From the NCBI GenBank assembly GCA_016930435.1, contig JAFGGQ010000055.1, positions 1 to 23,700 of the forward strand: DNA of 23,700 bases. The letters are read 5' to 3'. The DNA is from a bacterium. GTDB taxonomy: Bacteria; UBP14; UBA6098; JAFGQG01. Both the position numbers and the translations under genes were made by a program. Within the stretch, counting starts at the first letter, position 1, and every line of letters starts with the position of its first letter. A model generated the notes under the pieces. The model did not search any database. It had not been told where the DNA came from and saw nothing but the letters and a program-made list of their open reading frames with translations. Positions 1 to 6,939 of this stretch are shown here, piece by piece.

Positions 1-69
1 CTTATCAAACCGAACGGATACTGGATACTACTTGAAGATAGCTGTGAAATAACTATCGAGGGAAGATAA
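1..69 (+). CDS. C-terminal tail of an upstream protein (partial)
   Basis: An open frame enters from the left edge and ends at TAA (67-69), giving 22 residues that begin LIKPNGYWILLED. The pattern 'hydrophobic-KPxGYxxLLED' resembles the beta5-strand region late in class I SAM-dependent methyltransferases; compare VKPGGYLVLDD in the methyltransferase starting at 3677. That would suit a locus rich in methyltransferases, but the visible piece is too short to assign a family. No other evidence can be drawn from this window. Confidence 0.45.
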   Translation, partial: LIKPNGYWILLEDSCEITIEGR

Positions 70-379
70 GGGTTAAATTCCAAGGCTCGGATCGGGAAAA
101 TTAAACTTAAGTTTATGGTTCTTATGCAATTTAGTTGCAAAAAACAGCCCAAACATATTAAAGTCCGGTAGTGAAGTAATAATTATAGAATTAAAACATC
201 TTGCTTTTTTCCACGCTATTTGGTATCTTATTTTCACTATTTGCGTTAGAACTCCTGGTTTAGGTTTATTGTTTTAATGCTGTAATATATTAGACTGGGA
301 GGTTCCGCTATTGGTTTTTAATAATTGACGCTGGATACGGGTTTATACCAGTCAGCAAATTTATTATGAATTCGAGATT
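70..379. other. AT-rich intergenic region upstream of the polysaccharide operon
   Basis: 310 bp with no credible ORF. It separates the upstream gene tail from a 13-gene operon, so it is where an operon promoter would be expected. It holds a perfect 14-bp palindrome at 102-115 and a 5-bp stem/5-nt loop dyad at 125-139. A TTGACG hexamer lies at 325-330, but no -10-like hexamer sits at normal spacing after it, so no promoter is called. A GGGAGG at 297-302 precedes no useful start codon. Confidence 0.6.
102..115. promoter_or_regulatory. 14-bp perfect palindrome (possible operator)
   Basis: TAAACTTAAGTTTA is a perfect inverted repeat. It lies 33 bp after the upstream stop codon and about 265 bp before the first gene of the operon. 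The dyad TGCAA-TTTAG-TTGCA follows ten bases later at 125-139. On the plus strand neither is followed by a T tract, so a terminator reading is not favoured. A regulator site is possible but unproven, since AT-rich palindromes of this size occur by chance. Confidence 0.25.
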
Positions 380-1609
380 ATGGAAGAACGCAGAATCGCA
401 ATATTTGAAACCCAGAATGAAGGCCATTTCACAGAATATCTGGGATACCTGCTTCGGGCCTTGCAGACCAATGGTTATTCGGTTTGGTTATTCATAACTG
501 AAGACCTGCAAAATCAACTGGATCAAGTCCTGATTCAAAATGTAAAGCTGGTCATTATTGGTAAAACCCATCATCAGAACGGTAAATTAGCTTTCCACAA
601 ATACTACAGGCATAAATTACAGGAGGTCGTTCATTACTGCCATCAGAATGGTATCGTTCTTTTGCACCTCCTTTACCTGGATATTTATATCATTCCCTTA
701 TACAGGGCTTTAAGAGCGGGTGGGAAGGGCGGACTCAGCATCATAGGCACCCAACATTGGAGCCGGTTGCATCGTCCAAAGAAAAGGGGCATCCTCTCCC
801 GGGCCTTCAACTCAGCCATTGGGCGATACCGGGGATTCTGCCTTCGCCGCCTATTTAACCGGAAAATACTGGATCATATAATTGTTCACCGTGAACTTAT
901 CCACCGTGAACTCCTCTCCCGGTTCGGCCTTAAGCCCGAGCGGTTTACCGTAATTCCATATTTCATTCCACCGGTTCCCGAACGGAATTTTGATCGGGGT
1001 ATTCTCGCTGACCGTTATAATTGCAGTGGTTTTGATAGAATACTCCTGCTCTTTGGGGGTTGGCGGGTGGACAAGGGAGCGGACCTGCTGATCCGTGCAG
1101 TAAACCAGTTACACTCGCAAACCCAAAGGCGCCTCAAGATAATCATTGCCGGAACCCCCCTTCACTTTTCCGAGCTCAAGCTGCGCAAGATGATAGATGC
1201 CAAAGCTGTTGATTCTATCGAACTGATTCCCGGTTACCTTTCCAACCGTGAGAAGGAGGAGCTTTTCTTTCTTTCTGACGGTCTTTTGCTTCCCTACCGG
1301 CCCAGTTTCGAGGGGGAGAGTGGACCGCTTAACGAAGCTATTGCCCGTGGAAAAACGATCATCGCATCCAATATACCGATATTTCAAAGTATTATAGGAG
1401 ATAATCAACTCGGTTTACTCTACCGGTGGAATTCAACAAAGGAGCTATGCAAAATACTTAAAAATTACGCGGAAGGTGATTATGATCAGCTTCTGCCGGT
1501 TTACCGGAATAATATGGCTCGGGTCGTTCAAGAGCAATCGGTGGCCAATTTCCAGAATCAGTATATCAGGCTTTACCAACAGTTTTACGAAGGAAACCGG
1601 CAGCGGTGA
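380..1609 (+). CDS. Glycosyltransferase family 4-like protein (GT-B fold)
   Basis: Probably a retaining, cytoplasmic GT-B transferase adding a sugar to the lipid-linked glycan. The C-terminal nucleotide-sugar half is clear: FGGWRVDKG (225-233) is the usual start of that domain, and a true EX7E motif (E311...E319) lies in FEGESGPLNEA before the ARGKTIIASN loop. The N-terminal half (EGHFTEYLGYLLRALQ) fits the acceptor domain. 409 aa is normal for the family. The ATG is the first in-frame start after a TGA at 326-328; no strong Shine-Dalgarno site precedes it. It is first in a 13-gene operon and overlaps wzm by 4 bp. A 15-bp tandem duplication encodes HRELI/HRELL (170-179). The donor and acceptor sugars cannot be read from sequence. 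Confidence 0.85.
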   Translation: MEERRIAIFETQNEGHFTEYLGYLLRALQTNGYSVWLFITEDLQNQLDQVLIQNVKLVIIGKTHHQNGKLAFHKYYRHKLQEVVHYCHQNGIVLLHLLYLDIYIIPLYRALRAGGKGGLSIIGTQHWSRLHRPKKRGILSRAFNSAIGRYRGFCLRRLFNRKILDHIIVHRELIHRELLSRFGLKPERFTVIPYFIPPVPERNFDRGILADRYNCSGFDRILLLFGGWRVDKGADLLIRAVNQLHSQTQRRLKIIIAGTPLHFSELKLRKMIDAKAVDSIELIPGYLSNREKEELFFLSDGLLLPYRPSFEGESGPLNEAIARGKTIIASNIPIFQSIIGDNQLGLLYRWNSTKELCKILKNYAEGDYDQLLPVYRNNMARVVQEQSVANFQNQYIRLYQQFYEGNRQR

Positions 1610-2424
1610 AAGAGCTAACGAAAATTAAACCCCAGAAGGGCCTGATCGGAGTGAATCTGAAGGAGCTTTATCGTTATCGTGAACTGCTTTTCACCCTGAC
1701 TATGCGGGATATCAAGGTGCGTTACAAGCAGACCGTTATCGGGGGTATATGGGCAGTGCTTCAACCATTCCTTACCATGGTCGTGTTCACACTCTTTTTC
1801 GGAAAAGTAGTAAAGATCCCTTCGGAAGGAATCCCCTACGCTCTTTTTTCTTACTCCGGCCTTTTGCTCTGGACCTATTTTGCTAATTCCGTTACCAAGG
1901 CTTCCAACAGCCTGATCTCTAACACTAACCTGATCTCCAAGATATATTTTCCGCGTTTGCTTATTCCCCTTTCCTCTACCATGGTGGGCTTGCTGGATTA
2001 TCTTATCGCTTTTATACTTGTGTTTGGAATGATGATATATTATCGGTTTTTACCACCGCTGACAATCCTGCTGGTACCGGTTATCCTCTTTTTTACCTGG
2101 ATGTTCGCTGCGGGTTTGAGTTTTTGGCTTTCAGCGATCAATGTTAAATACCGCGATGTTCGATATGTGGTGCCTTTCTTCGTGCAGTTGCTCCTGTTTA
2201 TGACCCCGGTTATCTACCCGGTGTCCATTGCCGGAAAGTACCGCTGGTTATTGATGCTCAATCCTATGACTGGTTTCATCGAAGCACACCGGGCAATGCT
2301 TATCGGTCATCAACCAATAAATTATGGCATGGTGGGGATTTCCATTTCAATCACCGTTGCCCTCTTCATTGGCGGGTTGGTTTATTTCCGCTCCGTGGAG
2401 CGATACTTTGCTGATATAATATGA
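1606..2424 (+). CDS. wzm: Polysaccharide/O-antigen ABC transporter permease (Wzm)
   Basis: ABC-2 type integral membrane subunit that, as a dimer with Wzt, moves undecaprenyl-PP-linked polysaccharide across the inner membrane. The N-terminal amphipathic segment with MRDIKVRYKQTVIGGIWAV (33-51) is the family signature. About six membrane spans follow (roughly 45-66, 81-97, 125-147, 152-177, 188-205, 243-261), and LNPMTGFIEAHRAML (218-232) is the typical late loop. 272 aa is the usual size. It starts at GTG overlapping the preceding TGA (GTGA), with GAAGGA about 11 bases upstream. wzt begins one base after its stop, confirming the pair. It belongs to the ABC-dependent export route, in which the chain is completed in the cytoplasm, so no Wzy polymerase is expected. 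Confidence 0.93.
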   Translation: MKELTKIKPQKGLIGVNLKELYRYRELLFTLTMRDIKVRYKQTVIGGIWAVLQPFLTMVVFTLFFGKVVKIPSEGIPYALFSYSGLLLWTYFANSVTKASNSLISNTNLISKIYFPRLLIPLSSTMVGLLDYLIAFILVFGMMIYYRFLPPLTILLVPVILFFTWMFAAGLSFWLSAINVKYRDVRYVVPFFVQLLLFMTPVIYPVSIAGKYRWLLMLNPMTGFIEAHRAMLIGHQPINYGMVGISISITVALFIGGLVYFRSVERYFADII

Positions 2425-2425
2425 G

Positions 2426-3676
2426 ATGAAAACAGATACTGTGATTAAAATTGAGAATTTAGGCAAGTGTTACCGGATAGGTGAGCGCGAGCAATACCTG
2501 GCACTCCGGGACATTCTGATGAACCTGGTAAAGGCCCCTCTCCGAAGGTTAAGTGGTCAGAAGAAGCGAAACAAGCCATATATCTGGGCTCTCCGGGGGA
2601 TCAACCTGGAGATAAATCAGGGTGAAGTGCTGGGAGTAATCGGCCGCAATGGCGCCGGAAAGAGTACGCTTTTAAAAATCCTGTCACGGATCACCGCTCC
2701 TACAGAAGGTGAGGTTCTGCTCAGGGGACGGGTATCTTCACTTCTTGAAGTTGGTACCGGATTCCATCCCGAGTTGACGGGCCGGGAAAACATTTATTTA
2801 AATGGGGCTATACTCGGTATGTCCAGGAACGAGATAGAAAAGAAGTTCGATGAAATAGTGGACTTTTCCGGTGTTGGTGATTTTATTGACACACCACTCA
2901 AGCGCTACTCCAGCGGGATGTATGTCAGACTGGCTTTCGCCGTAGCGGCCCACCTGGAACCGGAAATCTTGCTCATCGATGAGGTTCTGGCAGTCGGTGA
3001 TATTCAGTTTCAGCAAAAGTGTTTGGGGAAGATGCAGGAGGTGGCAAACTCCGGCCGGACGCTTGTCTTCGTCAGCCATAATATGGCTTCAATACAGCGC
3101 TTGTGCACTAAATGCCTGCTCCTTGAACAGGGCAAGATGCGATCCGCCGGGAATACAAGGGAGGTCATTCGGGAGTATTTACAGCTGGTTTCAGAAGTGG
3201 TCAATATTCCCCTCCATCAGCGGGTGGACCGGAAGGGCACCGGCCAACTCCGTATCACCGGACTGCAGTTACTGGATGATTCCGGAGCACAACTAAATAC
3301 AGTGGCCTCCGGGGCTAATATCACCCTTAAGTTTGGATATAGCACCGGTACAGCGCCAACGAAGGATGTTCATATAGCCCTCGGATTTAATAACCGTAAT
3401 GGCGAACGGATTTTCAATCTCAATACCCTGACCACTTCAGACCCCCTCACCCTGATAAATAAAGAGGGTTTTGTTTTATGTACCATCCCCCGGCTGCCCC
3501 TGGTCCCCGACGATTATTTCATTACTGTTTTTGTGACCATCAAAGAGGTGATATCCGATTGGGTTCAGGATGCCTTTAAACTCAAGGTTGAAAGCGGGGA
3601 CTTTTTCGGGACCGGCAAGACCCAGTACGATAACGAGGGCAATTTTCTGGTACTTAATCATTGGGAGGTGGTTTAG
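2426..3676 (+). CDS. wzt: Polysaccharide ABC transporter ATPase with C-terminal carbohydrate-binding domain (Wzt)
   Basis: ATP-binding subunit powering Wzm. The nucleotide-binding domain (about 1-245) has Walker A GRNGAGKST (73-81), the family form of the ABC signature YSSGM (161-165), Walker B ILLIDE (181-186) and the switch histidine in SHN (217-219). Residues about 258-416 form a Wzt-type C-terminal beta-sandwich ending with DFFGTGK. In E. coli O8/O9a this domain binds the chemically capped non-reducing end of the glycan and couples chain termination to export. The extended form here, with six methyltransferase genes in the same locus, suggests a methylated terminus is the signal; that link is inference. 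The ATG lies one base after the wzm stop. Confidence 0.93.
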   Translation: MKTDTVIKIENLGKCYRIGEREQYLALRDILMNLVKAPLRRLSGQKKRNKPYIWALRGINLEINQGEVLGVIGRNGAGKSTLLKILSRITAPTEGEVLLRGRVSSLLEVGTGFHPELTGRENIYLNGAILGMSRNEIEKKFDEIVDFSGVGDFIDTPLKRYSSGMYVRLAFAVAAHLEPEILLIDEVLAVGDIQFQQKCLGKMQEVANSGRTLVFVSHNMASIQRLCTKCLLLEQGKMRSAGNTREVIREYLQLVSEVVNIPLHQRVDRKGTGQLRITGLQLLDDSGAQLNTVASGANITLKFGYSTGTAPTKDVHIALGFNNRNGERIFNLNTLTTSDPLTLINKEGFVLCTIPRLPLVPDDYFITVFVTIKEVISDWVQDAFKLKVESGDFFGTGKTQYDNEGNFLVLNHWEVV

Positions 3677-4372
3677 TTGGGTTGGATCAGGGCGATCCGT
3701 GAACACCGGAGCCAGTGGAGCCAATTTAGGGAGCATCCAGGTACTTTTAGGTATTTCTTACGCTGGTTAAAATACCTGGCCCGGAACGGGTCAGCCCTGG
3801 AGGAAGATATTCCCTGGATGCCCTTCAGCGTAATCGACTGGCTGCAGAAATACCTGAATAAGGAGATGAAGGTTCTCGAATGGGGCAGCGGAGGGTCCAC
3901 CATTTTCCTGCTAAAAAGAACCGCCGAACTGGTCTCCGTTGAACACCACCTCGAATGGTACAATGCGGTCTCAAAACGCTTGCGCAACTGTGATTCCTCC
4001 CATCTGGAATACCTCCTTATAGAACCCCGGAGAAGGGATGCTTCAAAAGCACCGGAAAGCTTGCCCCATTACATTTCACGGGATCCCCGTTACGGGGAAT
4101 TCTGTTTCGACGACTACTGCCGCGCCGTCCTTCAATATGCCGATAATTATTTCGACCTGATACTGATCGATGGCCGGGCACGAACGTCCTGTATGTATCA
4201 TGCCTTAAATAAAGTAAAACCGGGCGGCTACCTTGTACTGGATGACTCCGACCGGGAATCATACGGAGAAGGAAAGGAGATGGTTGTAAAATGGAAGGAA
4301 TACTATCACTTTGGGCCAGGACCCTTCCTCGATTTTTTCTGGGGAACCAGTCTCTGGCAAAAACCAACTTAA
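3677..4372 (+). CDS. Class I SAM-dependent methyltransferase, TTG start
   Basis: Rossmann-fold methyltransferase. Motif I is VLEWGSGGST (66-75), an acidic VEHH follows at 88-91, motif II is FDLILIDGRAR (159-169) and motif III is VKPGGYLVLDD (180-190). This variant, with WGSGGST and an LIDGR strand, is frequent in polysaccharide loci; the target is presumably a sugar hydroxyl, but that is inferred only from context. The TTG start directly follows the wzt stop and has GGAGG (3664-3668) eight bases upstream inside the end of wzt, which supports this unusual start. The frame has no ATG that would retain motif I with a comparable ribosome site. 231 aa is typical. Confidence 0.82.
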   Translation: MGWIRAIREHRSQWSQFREHPGTFRYFLRWLKYLARNGSALEEDIPWMPFSVIDWLQKYLNKEMKVLEWGSGGSTIFLLKRTAELVSVEHHLEWYNAVSKRLRNCDSSHLEYLLIEPRRRDASKAPESLPHYISRDPRYGEFCFDDYCRAVLQYADNYFDLILIDGRARTSCMYHALNKVKPGGYLVLDDSDRESYGEGKEMVVKWKEYYHFGPGPFLDFFWGTSLWQKPT

Positions 4373-4385
4373 CCCTGATATAAAA

Positions 4386-5108
4386 ATGAAAAAGATACTG
4401 CTGAAATTCAGAAATATTTTCCGGAGGCTATTTCATCTTCGGCAATACTATGGTTGGATATTTTATACCAGAACAGAGCTTTCCGGCGAGAAAAAGGCCG
4501 ATTACCAGACCCGCTTTATTGATTTTTCAATTCGCCCGGGTGATAAGGTGCTGGATATTGGCAGCGGGGGAGAGCCCTTTTCTCACGCTACACATATCGT
4601 GGATAAATTCCCCGGTGAAACCCATCACCGTTATAACCGCCTTTGTACCGAAGGCATCCCTTTCGCCGGGGCCGATATTGAACATCTGCCCTTCCGGGAT
4701 AAGGAATTCGATTTTGTTTATTGCTCACATGTTCTGGAACATGTCAAAGACCCTGAACAAGCCTGTGAAGAGATAATGAGGGTTGGGAAAAGGGGTTATA
4801 TTGAAACACCCACCCGCCTCTCCGATATCATCTTTAATTTCACCCGGAAACCGGATTTCCATCGATGGCATATAAGCATGGTGGGAAATACCCTTGTTTT
4901 TATGGAGTACCAGAACTATGAACAGCGGGATACCGAGGATTACGAGTATTTTCTGATGGCTCATTCTCAATGGGAAAATTCTATCCGAAAGGCTTACCGA
5001 AGGAATAAAGACCTGTTCTCGAACATGTTCCTGTGGGAAAATAGATTTAATTATTATATTTTTAACAAGCGGGGAGAACTGGTCTCCCGGCGCAACAACC
5101 CGAGATGA
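4386..5108 (+). CDS. Class I SAM-dependent methyltransferase
   Basis: SAM-binding core: VLDIGSGG (55-62), the acidic ADIEHLPF stretch (96-103) and SHVLEHV (114-120), the pattern of the Methyltransf_11 group. The C-terminal part after about 145 has no recognisable motif and may form the acceptor pocket. The frame is open upstream to a TTG at 4311, but that would overlap the previous gene by 62 bp and add residues unlike the family. ATG 4386, 13 bases after the previous stop, gives a natural MKK start and 240 aa; no Shine-Dalgarno site is visible there. It overlaps the next gene by ATGA. Likely role: methylating a sugar of the exported glycan (inference). Confidence 0.82.
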   Translation: MKKILLKFRNIFRRLFHLRQYYGWIFYTRTELSGEKKADYQTRFIDFSIRPGDKVLDIGSGGEPFSHATHIVDKFPGETHHRYNRLCTEGIPFAGADIEHLPFRDKEFDFVYCSHVLEHVKDPEQACEEIMRVGKRGYIETPTRLSDIIFNFTRKPDFHRWHISMVGNTLVFMEYQNYEQRDTEDYEYFLMAHSQWENSIRKAYRRNKDLFSNMFLWENRFNYYIFNKRGELVSRRNNPR

Positions 5109-5743
5109 CCATTAAGGATACTATAAGGCTCCTTTATCACAGGCATTTGAAAGCATGGAGCATCAGGCGCAAAGGCTATCGCCGGTATGATAAGGTAAAC
5201 CTTTGTAGCGGGTCTATCCTGCTTTCGGGCTACTGGAATATAGACCTTTTTCCAGGCGCTGATTTTATGGCGGACCTTGAAAAAAGCCTGCTTCCCTTCC
5301 CGGATAACAGCATGTCCGTTGTGGTTTGTATATCCTCCATTAATTATTTCTCCCGGGAACGCGGATCAGCGATAATCAAGGATGTCCGGCGCATATTGAA
5401 ACCTGGTGGTATCGCCAGATTCGCAAGCCAGGATTTGCAGCTTATCGCCCGGAAGTACCTGGAGCGCGACAGGGATTTCTTCTTTGAAAAGCTGCCCGAT
5501 GGCCAGGATCGGTATCCCGGTGCTACTTTCGGAGATAAATTCAACGCCTGGTTCTACGGTTATCAAACCAGTCAGGGGAAACATTGCAGGTATTTTTACG
5601 ATTACGAGTCTTTAGAGGTATTGTTTCGGGAAGCCGGATTTAAGGTAGTGGAGCAACGGGTTTACATGGACAGCCGTCTCCCCGATATCGAAAAGATAGA
5701 TAACCGCCCGGAGCAGATGTTCTTCCTGGAAGCGGTTAAGTGA
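5105..5743 (+). CDS. COG4627-like predicted SAM-dependent methyltransferase with divergent motif I
   Basis: The order of elements matches small methyltransferases of the COG4627 kind: VNLCSGSILLSGYWNIDLFP (31-50), LLPFPDNSMSVVVCISSIN (62-80), RRILKPGGIARFASQD (95-110) and a terminal EAGFKVVEQ segment. Motif I reads NLCSGS instead of the usual NLGCG, and the position normally occupied by 'SHxLEH' reads ISSINYF. SAM binding may therefore be altered or the active site may have drifted. The start is in an ATGA overlap with the previous gene. 212 aa is normal. A catalytic methyltransferase is the best call, but a non-catalytic partner of a neighbouring methyltransferase cannot be excluded. Confidence 0.72.
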   Translation: MTIKDTIRLLYHRHLKAWSIRRKGYRRYDKVNLCSGSILLSGYWNIDLFPGADFMADLEKSLLPFPDNSMSVVVCISSINYFSRERGSAIIKDVRRILKPGGIARFASQDLQLIARKYLERDRDFFFEKLPDGQDRYPGATFGDKFNAWFYGYQTSQGKHCRYFYDYESLEVLFREAGFKVVEQRVYMDSRLPDIEKIDNRPEQMFFLEAVK

Positions 5744-5759
5744 ATCACACTTGTTAAGC

Positions 5760-6935
5760 ATGGCTATACTAAAGAAATACAGAGAGCGTATAAGATTTCA
5801 GTTGCGATATCCGGAATATCGTGGAATGCCCCTGCCTGCGCGTTCGGATAGAGAACATCTGAAGGCGTTATTGGATTGGTTGCTCCGGGCCCAGAGTGTC
5901 ACCGATAGCGGAGGGGTCTCAGCCGGTTATTACCTGTATTCCGGGGAGTGGGGGCCTGCTTACCGCGAAACTACCGGTTACATTATTCCAACAGTCCTCA
6001 ATTATGCCGAACTTACCGGTGAAGGTGCCTATCGCGACAAAGCCTTGCTGATGGCCGATTGGGAGTTGGATGTACAGCTTCCAGAAGGGCCTTTCGGGGA
6101 GGTTCAGGATGACGGTCAAGTACTTCCGAAAATATTCAATACTGGCCAGGTGATTTTCGGTTTATCTGCCGCTTATCAAATTACCGGCGCTCAGAAATAT
6201 CTCGATGCTCTGGTTCGAGCAGCGGATTGGTTGGTTGCCAGGCAGGAGCCGGGCGGAGAATGGAGCAACTTCACTACCCAGGGCCCTAAAACTTACCATG
6301 CCCGGGTGGATTGGGCTCTTCTGGATGCCTTCCGGCTTACCGGGAAGCTGGCTTACCGGGAATCTGCTGCCAATAATCTGCAGTGGGTATTAGAGCAGCA
6401 GGCATCCAACGGCTGGTTCGAACATACCAGCCTTACCGCGCCGGACAAACCCTGGACACACCTATTGGGATATACCCTCCGTGGACTGCTCGAATCCGCC
6501 ATAATGCTGGATGATCCTATTCGACAGAGAATACTGGAGGGCTTACAAAGAGCAATACCGCCTCTCCGAAAGCTCGTCGAAGACCAACAAGAAAACCGGA
6601 AATTCCCCTATTTGCCCTGTACCCTTGATCCCCGGTGGGAGTCTGAGGATGATCATACCTGTCTTACCGGAAATGCCCAGCTTTCAATCGTTTTTTTCAG
6701 GGCAGCAGATGCTTTCAAAGACCCCGAACTCAGGGTTACTGCATCATTGATGGTAGAGCAGCTTAAGGGACTGCATTTGCCGGAGAGTCAAAAACCATTC
6801 CTGAGGGGAGGGTTAACCGGTTCATATCCTGTTAACCAGGGGTACTGTGCCGGCATGCTAATTAATTGGGCTGCCAAATTTTTCGCCGATGCGTTACTCC
6901 TGAAAATAGGAAGCCCGTTGAAATACCGAGGATAA
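5760..6935 (+). CDS. Alpha/alpha-toroid protein of polysaccharide loci (six-hairpin / VpsJ-like)
   Basis: A 391-aa helical protein with repeated motifs of an (alpha/alpha)-barrel: ETTGYIIP (70-77), FNTGQ (126-130), ADWLVARQEPGGEW (155-168), WAL (185-187), LEQQASNGWF (211-220), HLLGYTLRGLLE (234-245), CLTGNAQL (301-308) and INWAAKFFADAL (368-379). I recognise this as the family found in exopolysaccharide clusters, related by fold to six-hairpin glycosidases, glucuronyl C5-epimerases and terpene-cyclase-like toroids; homologues have been labelled VpsJ-like. Its reaction is not established to my knowledge. There is no signal peptide, so it should act on cytoplasmic nucleotide-sugar or lipid-linked glycan. 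ATG 5760 is preferred over TTG 5751, nine bases earlier; neither has a strong ribosome site. Confidence 0.75.
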   Translation: MAILKKYRERIRFQLRYPEYRGMPLPARSDREHLKALLDWLLRAQSVTDSGGVSAGYYLYSGEWGPAYRETTGYIIPTVLNYAELTGEGAYRDKALLMADWELDVQLPEGPFGEVQDDGQVLPKIFNTGQVIFGLSAAYQITGAQKYLDALVRAADWLVARQEPGGEWSNFTTQGPKTYHARVDWALLDAFRLTGKLAYRESAANNLQWVLEQQASNGWFEHTSLTAPDKPWTHLLGYTLRGLLESAIMLDDPIRQRILEGLQRAIPPLRKLVEDQQENRKFPYLPCTLDPRWESEDDHTCLTGNAQLSIVFFRAADAFKDPELRVTASLMVEQLKGLHLPESQKPFLRGGLTGSYPVNQGYCAGMLINWAAKFFADALLLKIGSPLKYRG

Positions 6936-6939
6936 AATA

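Noticed and set aside
325-353. TTGACG hexamer as the operon's -35 box
   Set aside because: The nearest TATA-like hexamers are 11-12 or about 31 bp away, so no sigma-70-type promoter can be supported.
4311-4385. TTG-initiated 25-codon extension of the methyltransferase at 4386
   Set aside because: It would overlap the previous gene by 62 bp, and the added residues do not look like part of the domain. ATG 4386 gives a natural start.
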